This document shows positions 1-9,588 of a stretch of DNA of 64,000 nt, piece after piece; within the stretch, counting starts at the first letter, position 1; each line of letters starts with the position of its first letter. The notes beneath the pieces were generated by a model that saw only the letters and a program-made list of their open reading frames with translations, was not told the origin of the DNA and did not search any database. The position numbers were made by a program, and so were the translations under genes. This stretch comes from Lachnobacterium bovis DSM 14045 (GTDB lineage Bacteria; Bacillota; Clostridia; Lachnospirales; Lachnospiraceae), in NCBI RefSeq assembly GCF_900107245.1, contig NZ_FNPG01000005.1, positions 62,001 through 126,000 of the forward strand. Reading direction: 5' to 3'.

Positions 1-884
1 ATCATTGCTGTTTTATCTGGATCATTCAAAGAAAACTCTACTGTACCTTTAAATCTTTTTGGAAATATTATCTTCAAAAGAGCTATAACCTTTACTTTTA
101 AAAATAAAACCGTATACTTAAAATTAGGGTCTTTATATATAGCCTTAATTTTATTATATAGCCTAACAATTTTCTTGTAGAGTCCAACAATTTTATTATA
201 TTTTTTTTGTTTTTTCTTTTTAAATTTCTGCTTTTTTAATCCAGTTTTTCTAATTATGAATAACGACTTTGCTTTCTTAAAAAATTTCATCAACATCGTG
301 ACTATCTTTTTAGGATAGGATACATTGATTTCGTCATTATTTTTCGTTACACCTTTATCTTCTATAGTTTCTGTATAATTTTTATGTTCTTCATGTTTTT
401 CAGTTTCTGCTTGTACTACATATCCTCTATCATCTGAATGTTCTTCATGTACTACATTCTTCTCATTTTCTGCAATATCTAAAAACACACTTTTTTCGTT
501 GCTCTTAGAAATTGTTTTTATATCATCAGTAGTCTGTATATTTAAGTTTAACTGTTCTTCAAAACTATCTACTTCTGATTCTGATTTAATCACATTCTTT
601 TCTTGACTCGAAACAAAATATTTCTTATAAAAAAATATTTTAAGGTACACTTCTGTATCAAGATCATCTTTATTCTCTTTTTTTGCATAAAAATACGCAT
701 TTAAAATGTGATATAGCCATGATACCTTTCCATCAACATTAATATAATTGTTTTCTGTATCTATTTTCCCTTTAACCTTATATCTTATTGGATAAAATAA
801 AATAGAGACTATAACAAATAATATCAAACATAATAAAATGACTATAAGTTTAAACAATATCTTTAAAATCAATAAGAAGTTCAT
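1..884 (-). CDS. DUF2953 domain protein, 3' end cut by window edge
   Basis: This open frame starts at the ATG at 884 and runs off the left edge with no stop; about 294 codons are visible. The first 25 residues form one hydrophobic segment (MNFLLILKILFKLIVILLCL). A charged, Glu/Lys-rich, probably disordered stretch follows, then a basic region. The last visible part reads FPKRFKGTVEFSLNDPDKTA, which resembles the FGFDDP-like core of DUF2953 proteins (YtfI of Bacillus). In Bacillus this gene sits beside the spore protein gene ytfJ/gerW, which would lie beyond the window edge if the order is kept. The start overlaps the stop of the preceding gene as ATGA, so translation is probably coupled. The function of the family is unknown; a membrane-anchored role linked to sporulation is inference only. 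Confidence 0.7.
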   Translation of the reverse strand, partial: MNFLLILKILFKLIVILLCLILFVIVSILFYPIRYKVKGKIDTENNYINVDGKVSWLYHILNAYFYAKKENKDDLDTEVYLKIFFYKKYFVSSQEKNVIKSESEVDSFEEQLNLNIQTTDDIKTISKSNEKSVFLDIAENEKNVVHEEHSDDRGYVVQAETEKHEEHKNYTETIEDKGVTKNNDEINVSYPKKIVTMLMKFFKKAKSLFIIRKTGLKKQKFKKKKQKKYNKIVGLYKKIVRLYNKIKAIYKDPNFKYTVLFLKVKVIALLKIIFPKRFKGTVEFSLNDPDKTAM

Positions 885-1210
885 CGACTGACCTCCTTAA
901 ATGAATCTTGAAAATATTTCCTTACTTTAAATGAACCTGTATTACTATACACTTCCATTACAATCTGACATGCTAATTCTACAGCTTCATCATAACCCTT
1001 TGCTATTCCTAAAACTTTTACATCATTCCTTGGATAAGATAAAAAAAGCAGGTCACTTGATGGTATAATATCTAGCAAGTTGGTTGAATTAGATGCTAAA
1101 GATATAACATACACATTTATCAAACCCGCTTTATGCTTTATTTTCCAAACTATTTTTTTTGATTTCTTTTTTGCTGATGGACTTATGTATAAATTATTAT
1201 ACCATTTCAT
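881..1210 (-). CDS. Small conserved-type hypothetical protein, 109 aa
   Basis: I do not recognise the family. The protein has a basic N-terminus (KKKSKKIVWKIKHKAG) followed by short hydrophobic strands and a helix around residues 70-88, with no signal peptide, membrane segment or cysteines. It looks like a small soluble alpha/beta protein. The ATG at 1210 is preceded by AGGAG at good spacing. It lies 63 bases after the PBP gene, and its stop overlaps the start of the DUF2953 gene by four bases, so the two are probably co-translated. Its reality is supported by this overlap, its ribosome binding site and its place in a long co-directional run. No function can be assigned. Confidence 0.7.
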   Translation of the reverse strand: MKWYNNLYISPSAKKKSKKIVWKIKHKAGLINVYVISLASNSTNLLDIIPSSDLLFLSYPRNDVKVLGIAKGYDEAVELACQIVMEVYSNTGSFKVRKYFQDSFKEVSR

Positions 1211-1273
1211 CCTCTTCTCCTAATTTTCATTATATTATTTAGTATAACTGACTTTTCGATAATAGGCAAATAA

Positions 1274-2782
1274 TTAATTTTTAGTATTAAAATATTTATC
1301 AAATATTTTTTTAGCAACCGGAATTGCATACTTGCTTCCATAACCTGATTTTTCAACAACAACTGCAACTGCAATATCTTCATAACCTTCTTTTTTACCA
1401 TATCCGACAAACCATGCATTTGTTGTATCATCAGAATCTGCAATTTGCGCTGTACCAGTCTTACCAAAACATTTATATGACTGTCCTTTTAATCTCGTTG
1501 CTGTACCTTCTTTAACTACTTCCTCCATGTATTCTTGCATTATGCCTGATTGATTCTGTTCAAGTAGTTCCTTATATTTTTTAGGCTTAGTTTCCGAAAT
1601 TGTATCTCCATTTGCATTTTGAACTTTATCAACCAAATATGGTTTCATTAAAATACCATTATTATCAATAGCACAGGCTACTAAAGCCATATGCAATGGA
1701 GAAACTAATGTTTTTCCTTGTCCAATACCTGTACTCATTTTAATAAAATCCGAGTCATTATCATTAAAACTAAATTTACTCTTTGATGTTTCTAGATTAA
1801 GAGGTAAATCTTTACCAAAAAGTAAACTGTCACACAAAGCTGTAAACCCTTTAGCATCCAAAGATTTTGCTATATGAGCATATGCAGAATTACATGATTC
1901 AGCAAAAGCAGTTTTTAAATTCACAAGACCATGTTTTTCATTACCAGCATCATGAAGAATATAACCATTCGAAGCTGCCTCACCGCCTCTACATCGATAT
2001 TTAAAATCTTTATATGTTGATTTATTTTCATTATAATATTCAAGAGTAGTAAATATCTTAAACACTGAACCTGGAGTATATTTTCCCTGTGTTGCTCTAT
2101 TGTATAATACTGAATCTGTGCTTGAAATCAGTTGTTTCCAGTTTTCATCAATCAAATTTGGATTAAAATCTGGTTTTGAAACTATCGATAAAACCTTCCC
2201 TGTAGAAGGCTGAATTACAATTACAGCACCATCAAATTTTCCTAAACCTTCATATGCAACTTTTTGAATATCATAATCAAGCGTGGTAATAATATTATCA
2301 CCTTTGTTTTTTTTCTGAGTAACTTCATTGTAAAGTTGAGTAAACATAACATCGTGCGAAGTAGTAAGTTTTATGTTTTCTTTATTTTCTAAACCTGCTT
2401 TACCATGTGTATCATATCCAACAACATGAGCAAAAAGATTATTATATGGATATACTCTCTTTCTTGTTCCATCGTTTGATATTTGTGTCTCTGCCAAAAC
2501 CCTTCCGTCATTTGTTAATATTTTTCCTTTATCTACGTGTTCAGCCATTACGTTTTGCAATGAATTATATGGACTGTTTACATATTTTTCTCGTGCAACC
2601 ATTTGAAAATACAAAAAATATCCCATTAAGCACAAAAACATAAAGAAAAAGATGTACATTACGACCGTATATTGTTTATTACTTTTCTTTACATTTTCTT
2701 GTCTATCAACTTCAGCTTGATTCGAATTTAAAAAATCTTTTATTTTATTAATCATATTCTTCAAGTGTGTATTTTGACTCAC
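1274..2782 (-). CDS. Class B penicillin-binding protein (transpeptidase)
   Basis: A 502-residue cell-wall D,D-transpeptidase that cross-links peptidoglycan outside the membrane. Residues 38-60 form a single membrane anchor. The three active-site motifs are visible: SVFK at 239-242 (nucleophile Ser239), SCN at 296-298 and KTG at 441-443. It resembles the short PbpA type that is paired with a RodA/FtsW partner, and that partner is encoded directly upstream. The start is GTG, supported by GGAGGTGG eight bases before it. It lies 35 bases inside the upstream FtsW/RodA gene, so expression is probably coupled. An ATG ten codons further in has a weaker ribosome binding site. Whether it serves division, elongation or sporulation is not shown. 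Confidence 0.93.
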   Translation of the reverse strand: MSQNTHLKNMINKIKDFLNSNQAEVDRQENVKKSNKQYTVVMYIFFFMFLCLMGYFLYFQMVAREKYVNSPYNSLQNVMAEHVDKGKILTNDGRVLAETQISNDGTRKRVYPYNNLFAHVVGYDTHGKAGLENKENIKLTTSHDVMFTQLYNEVTQKKNKGDNIITTLDYDIQKVAYEGLGKFDGAVIVIQPSTGKVLSIVSKPDFNPNLIDENWKQLISSTDSVLYNRATQGKYTPGSVFKIFTTLEYYNENKSTYKDFKYRCRGGEAASNGYILHDAGNEKHGLVNLKTAFAESCNSAYAHIAKSLDAKGFTALCDSLLFGKDLPLNLETSKSKFSFNDNDSDFIKMSTGIGQGKTLVSPLHMALVACAIDNNGILMKPYLVDKVQNANGDTISETKPKKYKELLEQNQSGIMQEYMEEVVKEGTATRLKGQSYKCFGKTGTAQIADSDDTTNAWFVGYGKKEGYEDIAVAVVVEKSGYGSKYAIPVAKKIFDKYFNTKN

Positions 2783-4154
2783 TGTTTATTCCACCTCCAA
2801 CATGTTGTGAATTTGTTTTACCTGTTCCACTACCCTTGTTGTTATCAATATATCTATCATAATGAATAATATATAAACCTTGGATTATTCCAAAAATAAT
2901 CATTGTCGAGAGCAATGAACTTCCACCATAACTTACTAATGGTAAAGTTACTCCAGTCGATGGAATAAATTTAGTTACCCCTCCAATAGTCAAAAAGACT
3001 TGAATTGCATATGTAGTTCCCAATCCTAATGCTATCATCTGATAAAAAGAATCTTTCATTTCAATCGAAATATTCAAAATCATCAAGAAACAACTTATAC
3101 AGATCATTATAATACATAATGCAAAGACTCCGCCTAATTCCTCTGATATAGCTGCAAAAATAAAATCCTGAACTACAACAGGTATCTTATCTGGTCTTCC
3201 TTGACATAGCCCTAATCCAAACCAGCCACCAGTTCCTATGGCAAATAATGATTGACAGACTTGATATCCTTCTTTATCTATTACACTTAAAGGATTTTTC
3301 CAAGCTACTATTCTTTGTTTGACATGACTAAATAATTGTGAGGCTATAAATAAGCCTAAAAAAGTTGAAAAAAAGCCACCAAATAAATATAATACATTTT
3401 CTGTTGCAACATAAAGCATCATAGTATATGTCACAAAGAAAATAAACGCACTTCCTAAATCTTTTGACGCTATTAAAATCAAAACATGCAATGCTGCTAT
3501 CGAAGTCGTTATAATTAATCTTTTTCTATCCACATTTTTTTCAAGCATAGATGCTACAAAAAAAACAAATGAAATTTTAACAAATTCAGATGCCTGAAAT
3601 GAAAAGCCAAGTACAGAAACAGATAATTTTGCTCCATAACTTGTCCTACCAGCTACCAAAATAAGAAGCAAAGACAAAATGCCAACTGCTGCGTACATCC
3701 ATGTAAATTTTCTAAAAAATTTCACGTTTCTTATTGTTAATGGAATTAACAACGAAAAAATTGCTGCCAAAACTAATATCATAAATTGTTTCATAGCTTT
3801 TTCCACTGAAATTCTAGTAATTATTATAAAACTTATACTTAAAAACATGCACATATTATTTAAAAGTAACTCAGATGCTTTTTTATAAAACATCTTATAT
3901 ATTAGGAAAATACCACTAAATAACACTACCTGCATCAAGTAAAATCCAATTATAAACGGGTTTAAAGTCGATATAAAAATAACCAAAAAACCCATAAAAT
4001 GTAATAGAAAAATATTTCTTCGCTGTTTTTTATATATTGATTTTTGTTTTTCTTTATTTTCAGTAAACTTAAATACATGAAAACATTCAAATGTATATAT
4101 CAGAAACAAAAAAATCATAATATACTTAGAAATCAGCATCACTAAATGATCCAT
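2748..4154 (-). CDS. FtsW/RodA/SpoVE family peptidoglycan polymerase
   Basis: A polytopic membrane protein of 468 residues with roughly ten hydrophobic helices. It belongs to the SEDS family, glycosyltransferases that polymerise lipid II into glycan strands. The family signature is seen near the C-terminus as FIPSTGVTLPLVSYGGSSLL, and the acidic loop segment SKDLGSAFIFF is also typical. The C-terminal 35 residues are hydrophilic and overlap the start of the PBP gene, its likely partner transpeptidase. The start ATG follows AGAGGAG and lies three bases after the U32 gene. FtsW, RodA and SpoVE cannot be separated reliably from sequence alone, so no gene symbol is given. Confidence 0.92.
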   Translation of the reverse strand: MDHLVMLISKYIMIFLFLIYTFECFHVFKFTENKEKQKSIYKKQRRNIFLLHFMGFLVIFISTLNPFIIGFYLMQVVLFSGIFLIYKMFYKKASELLLNNMCMFLSISFIIITRISVEKAMKQFMILVLAAIFSLLIPLTIRNVKFFRKFTWMYAAVGILSLLLILVAGRTSYGAKLSVSVLGFSFQASEFVKISFVFFVASMLEKNVDRKRLIITTSIAALHVLILIASKDLGSAFIFFVTYTMMLYVATENVLYLFGGFFSTFLGLFIASQLFSHVKQRIVAWKNPLSVIDKEGYQVCQSLFAIGTGGWFGLGLCQGRPDKIPVVVQDFIFAAISEELGGVFALCIIMICISCFLMILNISIEMKDSFYQMIALGLGTTYAIQVFLTIGGVTKFIPSTGVTLPLVSYGGSSLLSTMIIFGIIQGLYIIHYDRYIDNNKGSGTGKTNSQHVGGGINSESKYTLEEYD

Positions 4155-4157
4155 TTT

Positions 4158-6380
4158 TTATTCAACTCCTCTTTTATAATGTCCTCTTGTAAAATCATTA
4201 ACACTTATTGCTGCTTTTTCAGATGGCTTTTTCACTCTTTTTTCCATTTCCGCTATAATTTTATCTACATCTAGCTTTGACTCAATCGTAAAATTAAGTC
4301 GAAATCTATTAATGTTCATTTTCTTTATCTCATCTACTTTGTCCAATAAATAAACTGGCAAAGTATTATAAATCACATTGTAGCATTCATCGCAATAGTT
4401 TTTAACTGGAAACAGTTTGTTATACCTATCCTTTAAATATGTTACTGTTTTCTTCTTATCACAACCAAATGTAGTCTTCTTTACACATTGAGCTGATGTC
4501 ATCAAACCATAATAACCATAAATAATCATTTCCGAATTATCGTTTACTCTTTGTGAAATTTCTTTTTTATTTAACTCGATAGGAACAGTAACAATATCTG
4601 CACCTTTTTTTGTAAATTCATTTATCGAAAAATCATTATACGTATACATATTATGGTCAAGAATTACTATAAAATCGACATTTAACTCTTTTTTAATTGT
4701 TAAAATATATTGAAATTCTTCGTAATTCTTAACTACAAAGCCATCAATATTCATGTTTACAATACTTGGTATTATGTTCTTATAACTTTTTGAAGTATTA
4801 TATCTAAAAATAGCTGGTAAAACAAAATAAGCCTTTTTATTACTCTTTTTTATCTTGCTTATATCTTCTTTAATTTCTTCAAGTAACGAAGCTTTTGCAT
4901 ATGCAACGCTTTCTAAATATATATCATTTACCATTTCATGCTTCAAAACCGAATCTAATACTTTTCTATCTTCTATTGAACAAATTATATTAAATTCATT
5001 TGAAGATTTATTTTCAGCTTTCGATTCTTGATTCTCTGTCACCGGTAATGATAACTCAATTCTCTCCGCCTTGTTTTGTAACATTTTTTCTTTTAATGCA
5101 TCTAATGCATCTCTTCTTAAATGATTCAATACTCCATTTGGCACAAAAATATCGTCATCCATATCAATTTCAAATGATTCAAAACAAAATGGTGTATCTT
5201 TTGTTTTATTCATTCTCTTGCGAACATCTTCTTGTAATAAAGGTCTATTTTGAGCAACATCAACAATATTACCATGAATATTTACAGTAATATCATCTTT
5301 TTTTACTTCGATAAAAGCTTCTGCGTTTTTATGCAGAAACAGCTTTCCTTTAATTGGAATATATTCTTCTTTATCTACGTATTTTGCAGTAATTAAATCC
5401 TGCAACTGTCCTTTAGTCTTCTCATGATTTGGCTTAGATATTGTAATCATATCTTTTCCGTTATGCTCTCTAAGATATCCATCTGTAAAGCCACAACGAT
5501 TACCTAAATCCATTAACATTTGATAATCTTCTTTGCTTACTTTATATGATTCTATGCCACCCTCGTAATATTCGATTGCTTTATCTAAATATTTTCTATA
5601 TACAGAAACTACACCTGCTGCATAAGTTGCCTGTTTCATTCTTCCTTCAATTTTCAAAGAAAAAATACCATGTTCAATCATTTGTGGTAAATATTCTATC
5701 AATGCTTGATCCTTTGGACTCAACACAAATTTATCTCTTACATATTCTTCTTTTTTATTATCTAAAACAGAATATGGCAATCTACATGGTTGAGCACATC
5801 TTCCTCTATTTCCACTTCTTCCACCTAGAATACTACTTAATAAACATTGTCCAGAATAACAATAACATAACGCACCATGAACAAATGTCTCAATTTCTAT
5901 CCCAACTTCGTCTTGAATTCTTTTTATTTCAGATAAATCCATCTCTCTGGCCGTTACAACTCTTGTTACACCTAAATTTTTCATAAATTTAGCACCTTCA
6001 ACACCTGTTACAGTGGTTTGTGTACTTGAATGTATAGGCAAATCTGGAAATTCTTTTCTAATAATATCTATTGCACCTAAATCTTGTACTATAACAGCAT
6101 CTAAACCATGCTCATAATAAGGTCTTAAAAAATCAACTAATTCTTCTTTTATTTCCCTATTTTTCATTAAAGTATTAACTGTCATATATACTTTTCTATT
6201 ACGAATATGTGCATAATCTATTGCTTCAAACATTTCTTCTTCTGTAAAATTATTAGCATATGCTCTTGCGCCAAAAGCACTACCTCCAACATAAACTGCA
6301 TCCGCTCCTGCCCTTATTACTGCCTTAAAAATATCAAGTGAACCAGCTGGTGCTAATAATTCCATAATATTTCTATTCAT
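4158..6380 (-). CDS. U32 family peptidase / RlhA-like rRNA hydroxylase
   Basis: A 740-residue protein. The N-terminal TIM-barrel-like part begins MELLAPAGSLDIFKAVIRAG, and residues 167-200 hold the family hallmark FVHGALCYCYSGQCLLSS followed by GGRSGNRGRCAQPCR with the conserved cysteines. This is the U32 peptidase family. Its best-studied long member, RlhA (YdcP) of E. coli, is an iron-sulfur protein needed for hydroxylation of 23S rRNA C2501, together with prephenate-related metabolism. The long C-terminal half with further cysteines (KNYCDECYNVIYN near residue 680) fits the collagenase-like long forms. It lies between zapA and ftsW/rodA. The rRNA role is more likely than proteolysis, but this is inference from family knowledge. 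Confidence 0.88.
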   Translation of the reverse strand: MNRNIMELLAPAGSLDIFKAVIRAGADAVYVGGSAFGARAYANNFTEEEMFEAIDYAHIRNRKVYMTVNTLMKNREIKEELVDFLRPYYEHGLDAVIVQDLGAIDIIRKEFPDLPIHSSTQTTVTGVEGAKFMKNLGVTRVVTAREMDLSEIKRIQDEVGIEIETFVHGALCYCYSGQCLLSSILGGRSGNRGRCAQPCRLPYSVLDNKKEEYVRDKFVLSPKDQALIEYLPQMIEHGIFSLKIEGRMKQATYAAGVVSVYRKYLDKAIEYYEGGIESYKVSKEDYQMLMDLGNRCGFTDGYLREHNGKDMITISKPNHEKTKGQLQDLITAKYVDKEEYIPIKGKLFLHKNAEAFIEVKKDDITVNIHGNIVDVAQNRPLLQEDVRKRMNKTKDTPFCFESFEIDMDDDIFVPNGVLNHLRRDALDALKEKMLQNKAERIELSLPVTENQESKAENKSSNEFNIICSIEDRKVLDSVLKHEMVNDIYLESVAYAKASLLEEIKEDISKIKKSNKKAYFVLPAIFRYNTSKSYKNIIPSIVNMNIDGFVVKNYEEFQYILTIKKELNVDFIVILDHNMYTYNDFSINEFTKKGADIVTVPIELNKKEISQRVNDNSEMIIYGYYGLMTSAQCVKKTTFGCDKKKTVTYLKDRYNKLFPVKNYCDECYNVIYNTLPVYLLDKVDEIKKMNINRFRLNFTIESKLDVDKIIAEMEKRVKKPSEKAAISVNDFTRGHYKRGVE

Positions 6381-6441
6381 TGTTAAAAATTCACCTCAAA
6401 AAATTCAACAAAATATTTATGAAATAACGAAAAAACATATT

Positions 6442-6861
6442 TTAATTATCATTCTCTAGAAGTTGCTCTTCTAACACCTTTTCTAAGCGTTCTTTGTTAA
6501 GCAAGAGTTCTTTATTTTCCTCTTTCAACCTCTTTATCATCTCCTGATCTTCATCAGATTGCTTTTGATTTGAAATTAAAATATGTTTTAAATCATATAC
6601 TTCTTTTTCTTTTGCTTCAATATTATTTTCTAATTTTTGTACTAAATCTTTCGCCTTAAAGTAGTCATCTGCAATATTTAATTCCAACAATGTCGATTTC
6701 ATTTGAGTTGATAATCTCTTTACATCTTCATTCTCATCTAATTCTTGAATCTTATTGTTGATATAAATAGCAACTTTTTGTAGATACTCTTCTTCTTCAT
6801 ATCCACACAAAGTATAAACTTTTCCACCTATAACTACTTCTGCACTTGTTTTTGCTGACAT
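6442..6861 (-). CDS. zapA: Cell division protein ZapA
   Basis: A 139-residue protein that stabilises FtsZ filaments at the division ring. The N-terminal globular part (SAEVVIGGKVYTLCGYEEEEYLQKVAIYINNKI) matches the ZapA fold, and residues from about 75 to the end are a Lys/Glu-rich coiled coil. I chose the ATG at 6861 because GGGGGA lies five bases before it. An in-frame ATG 11 codons earlier has no ribosome binding site. The gene lies in a run with ruvAB on one side and the SEDS/PBP pair on the other, which fits a cell-cycle neighbourhood. Confidence 0.88.
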   Translation of the reverse strand: MSAKTSAEVVIGGKVYTLCGYEEEEYLQKVAIYINNKIQELDENEDVKRLSTQMKSTLLELNIADDYFKAKDLVQKLENNIEAKEKEVYDLKHILISNQKQSDEDQEMIKRLKEENKELLLNKERLEKVLEEQLLENDN

Positions 6862-6947
6862 ACTATTCCCCCAAACTAAACAAAGATTTTTCATTTATTT
6901 GATTATATCATATATAAAGATTATGTAAAACAATCAGATAGATATTA

Positions 6948-7955
6948 TTACTCTAAATCTTCCGGTCTCTTTATCCTAAAATGATTATAAGCCAGTTCTG
7001 TAGCTACTCGCCCCTTAGGTGTTCTAATTATAAAACCATTCTTTACAAGGTAAGGTTCATAAACATCTTCTATTGTTCCTGAATCTTCACCTAAAGAAGC
7101 CGCTAAAGTCTCTATTCCTACTGGTCCTCCACCAAATTTTTCAATTATGGTCATAAGAATATTTCTATCATTTTTATCTAATCCATATTTATCAACTTCT
7201 AATAAATCTAATGCAAAAGTTGCGACATCATATGTAATAATTCCATCATACTTAACTTCTGCAAAATCTCTAACTCTCTTTAATAAACGATTTGCTAAAC
7301 GTGGTGTTCCTCTAGATCGTCTTGCCAACTCAAAGGCACCTTCATCATCTATTCCTACATCAAGTTTTGAAGCAGATGCAATAATAATAGATTTTAATTC
7401 ATCAACGTTATAATATTCCATATGACTTACTACACCAAATCGATCTCTCAATGGTGCAGAAAGCATTCCAGCTCTTGTTGTTGCACCAACTAATGTAAAA
7501 TGTGGTAAATTCAAACGTATAGACCTAGCTGACTCGCCCTTTCCAATCACCACATCAATAGTAAAATCCTCCATTGCAGGATACAATACTTCTTCAACTT
7601 GTTTATTTAATCTATGAATCTCATCAACAAAAAGTACATCGCCCTCTGAAAGATTATTTAAAATAGCAGCCATTTCACCCGGTTTTGCAATTGCAGGACC
7701 TGATGTAACTTTAATATTTGTTCCCATTTCATTTGCAATAATATTAGCTAACGTAGTTTTTCCTAAACCTGGAGGTCCATAAAATAATACATGGTCTAAT
7801 GCTTCCCTTCTCTGTTTAGCTGCTTCAATATATACTTTTAAATTATTTTTTATTTTCTCTTGTCCCACATAATCATCTAACGTCTGCGGTCTAAGAGTTT
7901 TCTCAATTTTTATATCCTCTTCTTGTATCTTTGTTGAAATAACTCTTTTTTCCAT
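6948..7955 (-). CDS. ruvB: Holliday junction branch migration helicase RuvB
   Basis: The 335-residue AAA+ motor that drives branch migration of Holliday junctions with RuvA. Walker A is GPPGLGKT at 60-67, Walker B with DEIH at 111-114, and the C-terminal winged-helix DNA-binding part ends with RIKRPEDLE. The length is normal. It follows ruvA by 24 bases in the same direction; no ruvC is present, which is usual in Bacillota, where RecU resolves junctions. Confidence 0.97.
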   Translation of the reverse strand: MEKRVISTKIQEEDIKIEKTLRPQTLDDYVGQEKIKNNLKVYIEAAKQRREALDHVLFYGPPGLGKTTLANIIANEMGTNIKVTSGPAIAKPGEMAAILNNLSEGDVLFVDEIHRLNKQVEEVLYPAMEDFTIDVVIGKGESARSIRLNLPHFTLVGATTRAGMLSAPLRDRFGVVSHMEYYNVDELKSIIIASASKLDVGIDDEGAFELARRSRGTPRLANRLLKRVRDFAEVKYDGIITYDVATFALDLLEVDKYGLDKNDRNILMTIIEKFGGGPVGIETLAASLGEDSGTIEDVYEPYLVKNGFIIRTPKGRVATELAYNHFRIKRPEDLE

Positions 7956-7979
7956 TATTTAGCCTCTCAAAAATTGTTT

Positions 7980-8582
7980 TTATATATTTTTTAAAGCAGC
8001 CTTCAAAACGTCATCACTATCCATTTCATCAGTTATTGTAACCTTCGAAACAGCATTTAAAGATTCTGAAGAACTGAATCCTAAAGAATTTAATGCTAAA
8101 ATAACATCTTCCTTAATTCTGTTAGTCTGACTATTAACATTAGACACACCTTCTTTTAAATTACTATTAATTGCATCTTCAAGTTTAAGTTTATCCTGCA
8201 ATTCTAAAATAATTCGTTGTGCTGTTTTAGGACCTATACCTGGTGCTTTCGAAATAGCTTTATTATCTTTTGCCGCGATTGCAAATCTAATTTCATTAGT
8301 TGTTAATGATGATAAAACTCCAATTGCAACTTTGGGGCCGACACCATTTACTCCTATCAAACATCTAAAAACATTCAGTTCATCTTTATTTAAAAAGCCA
8401 TACAAAATCATAGCATCCTCACGTACAGCTAAATAAGTGTATACCTTCACTTCTTGTCCAATTTGTGGAACCAAATTAAGTGTTTGCGCAGAAACTATTA
8501 AACTGTATCCTACTCCTGCTGCCTCAACTACGATGCTACCAGCATCAATTTCTGTAAGTTGTCCTTTTATATATCTATACAT
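7980..8582 (-). CDS. ruvA: Holliday junction DNA-binding protein RuvA
   Basis: A 200-residue protein that binds four-way junctions as a tetramer and loads RuvB. The N-terminal OB domain starts MYRYIKGQLTEIDAGSIVVE. Two helix-hairpin-helix motifs follow, one around IGVNGVGPKVAIGVLS and one at KAPGIGPKTAQRIILEL. The C-terminal domain that contacts RuvB is residues 150-200. The ATG follows AAGGTGAG. It is adjacent to ruvB and co-directional, as in most bacteria. Confidence 0.97.
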   Translation of the reverse strand: MYRYIKGQLTEIDAGSIVVEAAGVGYSLIVSAQTLNLVPQIGQEVKVYTYLAVREDAMILYGFLNKDELNVFRCLIGVNGVGPKVAIGVLSSLTTNEIRFAIAAKDNKAISKAPGIGPKTAQRIILELQDKLKLEDAINSNLKEGVSNVNSQTNRIKEDVILALNSLGFSSSESLNAVSKVTITDEMDSDDVLKAALKNI

Positions 8583-8652
8583 AATCTCACCTTATAATTT
8601 TATAATATGCAATTCTATTCTATGATCTTCATTAGCTATTCACAGCACTTTA

Positions 8653-9156
8653 CTATACTTCCTTTTTAAAAATATGTATAGTTCTTTTCAATACTTCGAA
8701 TGAAACTATACCTATCAAAAGGCCTGTAAATGTACCAACTATCATCAAAACCGGTACATAATAAATTATTTTATAATTTTCAACTATAAAAACAGCTGCT
8801 ATAATTTGACCGATATTATGAAACACTCCACCATAAATACTTATTGTAATACAATGAAATAATTCCGTTTTTTTTAGGATTCCCATTACAATAAGACTCA
8901 AACCTGCACCTGATAGTGAATAAATAATTCCAACAGGATTTCCAAATAAAAATCCTATCAAAACCACTCTTAAAAAGGAAATCAAAACTGCTTCCCTAAA
9001 TTCAAATACATACAGCGCCCATACTGCAATAATATTTGCCAAGCCCAATTTAATTCCTGGAATTCCTATGTTAAATGGTATCATAGTTTCTATATAACTA
9101 AAAATCATAGCAAGTGCTGTAAAAAAAGCCATTCTAGTTATCTTCTTATTTTGCAA
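8653..9156 (-). CDS. Gx transporter family membrane protein (HepT_1-like)
   Basis: A 167-residue integral membrane protein with about five hydrophobic helices. The sequence (TRMAFFTALAMIFSYIETMI, then GIPGIKLGLANIIAVWALY) matches the family called heptaprenyl diphosphate synthase component I or Gx transporter. These are small S-component-like membrane proteins whose substrate is not established. The start is TTG at 9156 with GGAGAGG before it; the later ATG at codon 9 lacks a ribosome binding site. It is followed by ruvA and preceded by a NusG domain II protein, an arrangement often seen near Rnf and quinone or isoprenoid functions in Clostridia. Family call is firm, role is not. Confidence 0.85.
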   Translation of the reverse strand: MQNKKITRMAFFTALAMIFSYIETMIPFNIGIPGIKLGLANIIAVWALYVFEFREAVLISFLRVVLIGFLFGNPVGIIYSLSGAGLSLIVMGILKKTELFHCITISIYGGVFHNIGQIIAAVFIVENYKIIYYVPVLMIVGTFTGLLIGIVSFEVLKRTIHIFKKEV

Positions 9157-9183
9157 AATATCCTCTCCAACTTAGTGCATATA

Positions 9184-9588
9184 TTACTTAGAAATTGCAT
9201 CTAAATCACTGTTATTCTTGTCTTTATCATTTTTATTATTATCATCAGTCACTGTAACAACTACCTTATTAGGCAAACACACTATTGTTTCATTTTTTTT
9301 AGAAATTGCATGCTGTTTAACACACAACTTATCCGGACAATTGGCGCATTTCATGGATGCTTTTCCGTCTTTTATTTGAATTTCATTTGTCACTTTACCA
9401 TTTTTTTTTATTTGAATATTCTGATCTTTGGAAAGCGTATATTTACCATATTCTTCTCCATCAACTGTGACAACAATATTTTTACCTTCCCTTACCTCAA
9501 AAAGGTAAAAGAAGGTAAAAAACATAACAAAAATTATTCCTAAAAACACGAGTAACAATATATCATTTTTTCCCATCTTCTGGGGCAT
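9184..9588 (-). CDS. NusG domain II-containing membrane-anchored protein
   Basis: A 134-residue protein with one N-terminal membrane helix (residues 9-30) and an extracytoplasmic NusG_II-type beta domain. The family motif is seen as KASMKCANCPDKLCVKQ followed by IVCLPNKVVVTV, with three conserved cysteines. The C-terminal 20 residues are Asp/Asn/Lys-rich and look disordered. The start ATG overlaps the miaB stop by one base (TAATG). The family is common beside Gx transporter genes, as here, but its function is unknown. Confidence 0.85.
   Translation of the reverse strand: MPQKMGKNDILLLVFLGIIFVMFFTFFYLFEVREGKNIVVTVDGEEYGKYTLSKDQNIQIKKNGKVTNEIQIKDGKASMKCANCPDKLCVKQHAISKKNETIVCLPNKVVVTVTDDNNKNDKDKNNSDLDAISK

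Noticed and set aside
5546-5986. Plus-strand 146-codon open frame opposite the U32 gene
   Set aside because: Shadow of a strongly conserved gene on the other strand, with composition of antisense AT-rich DNA.
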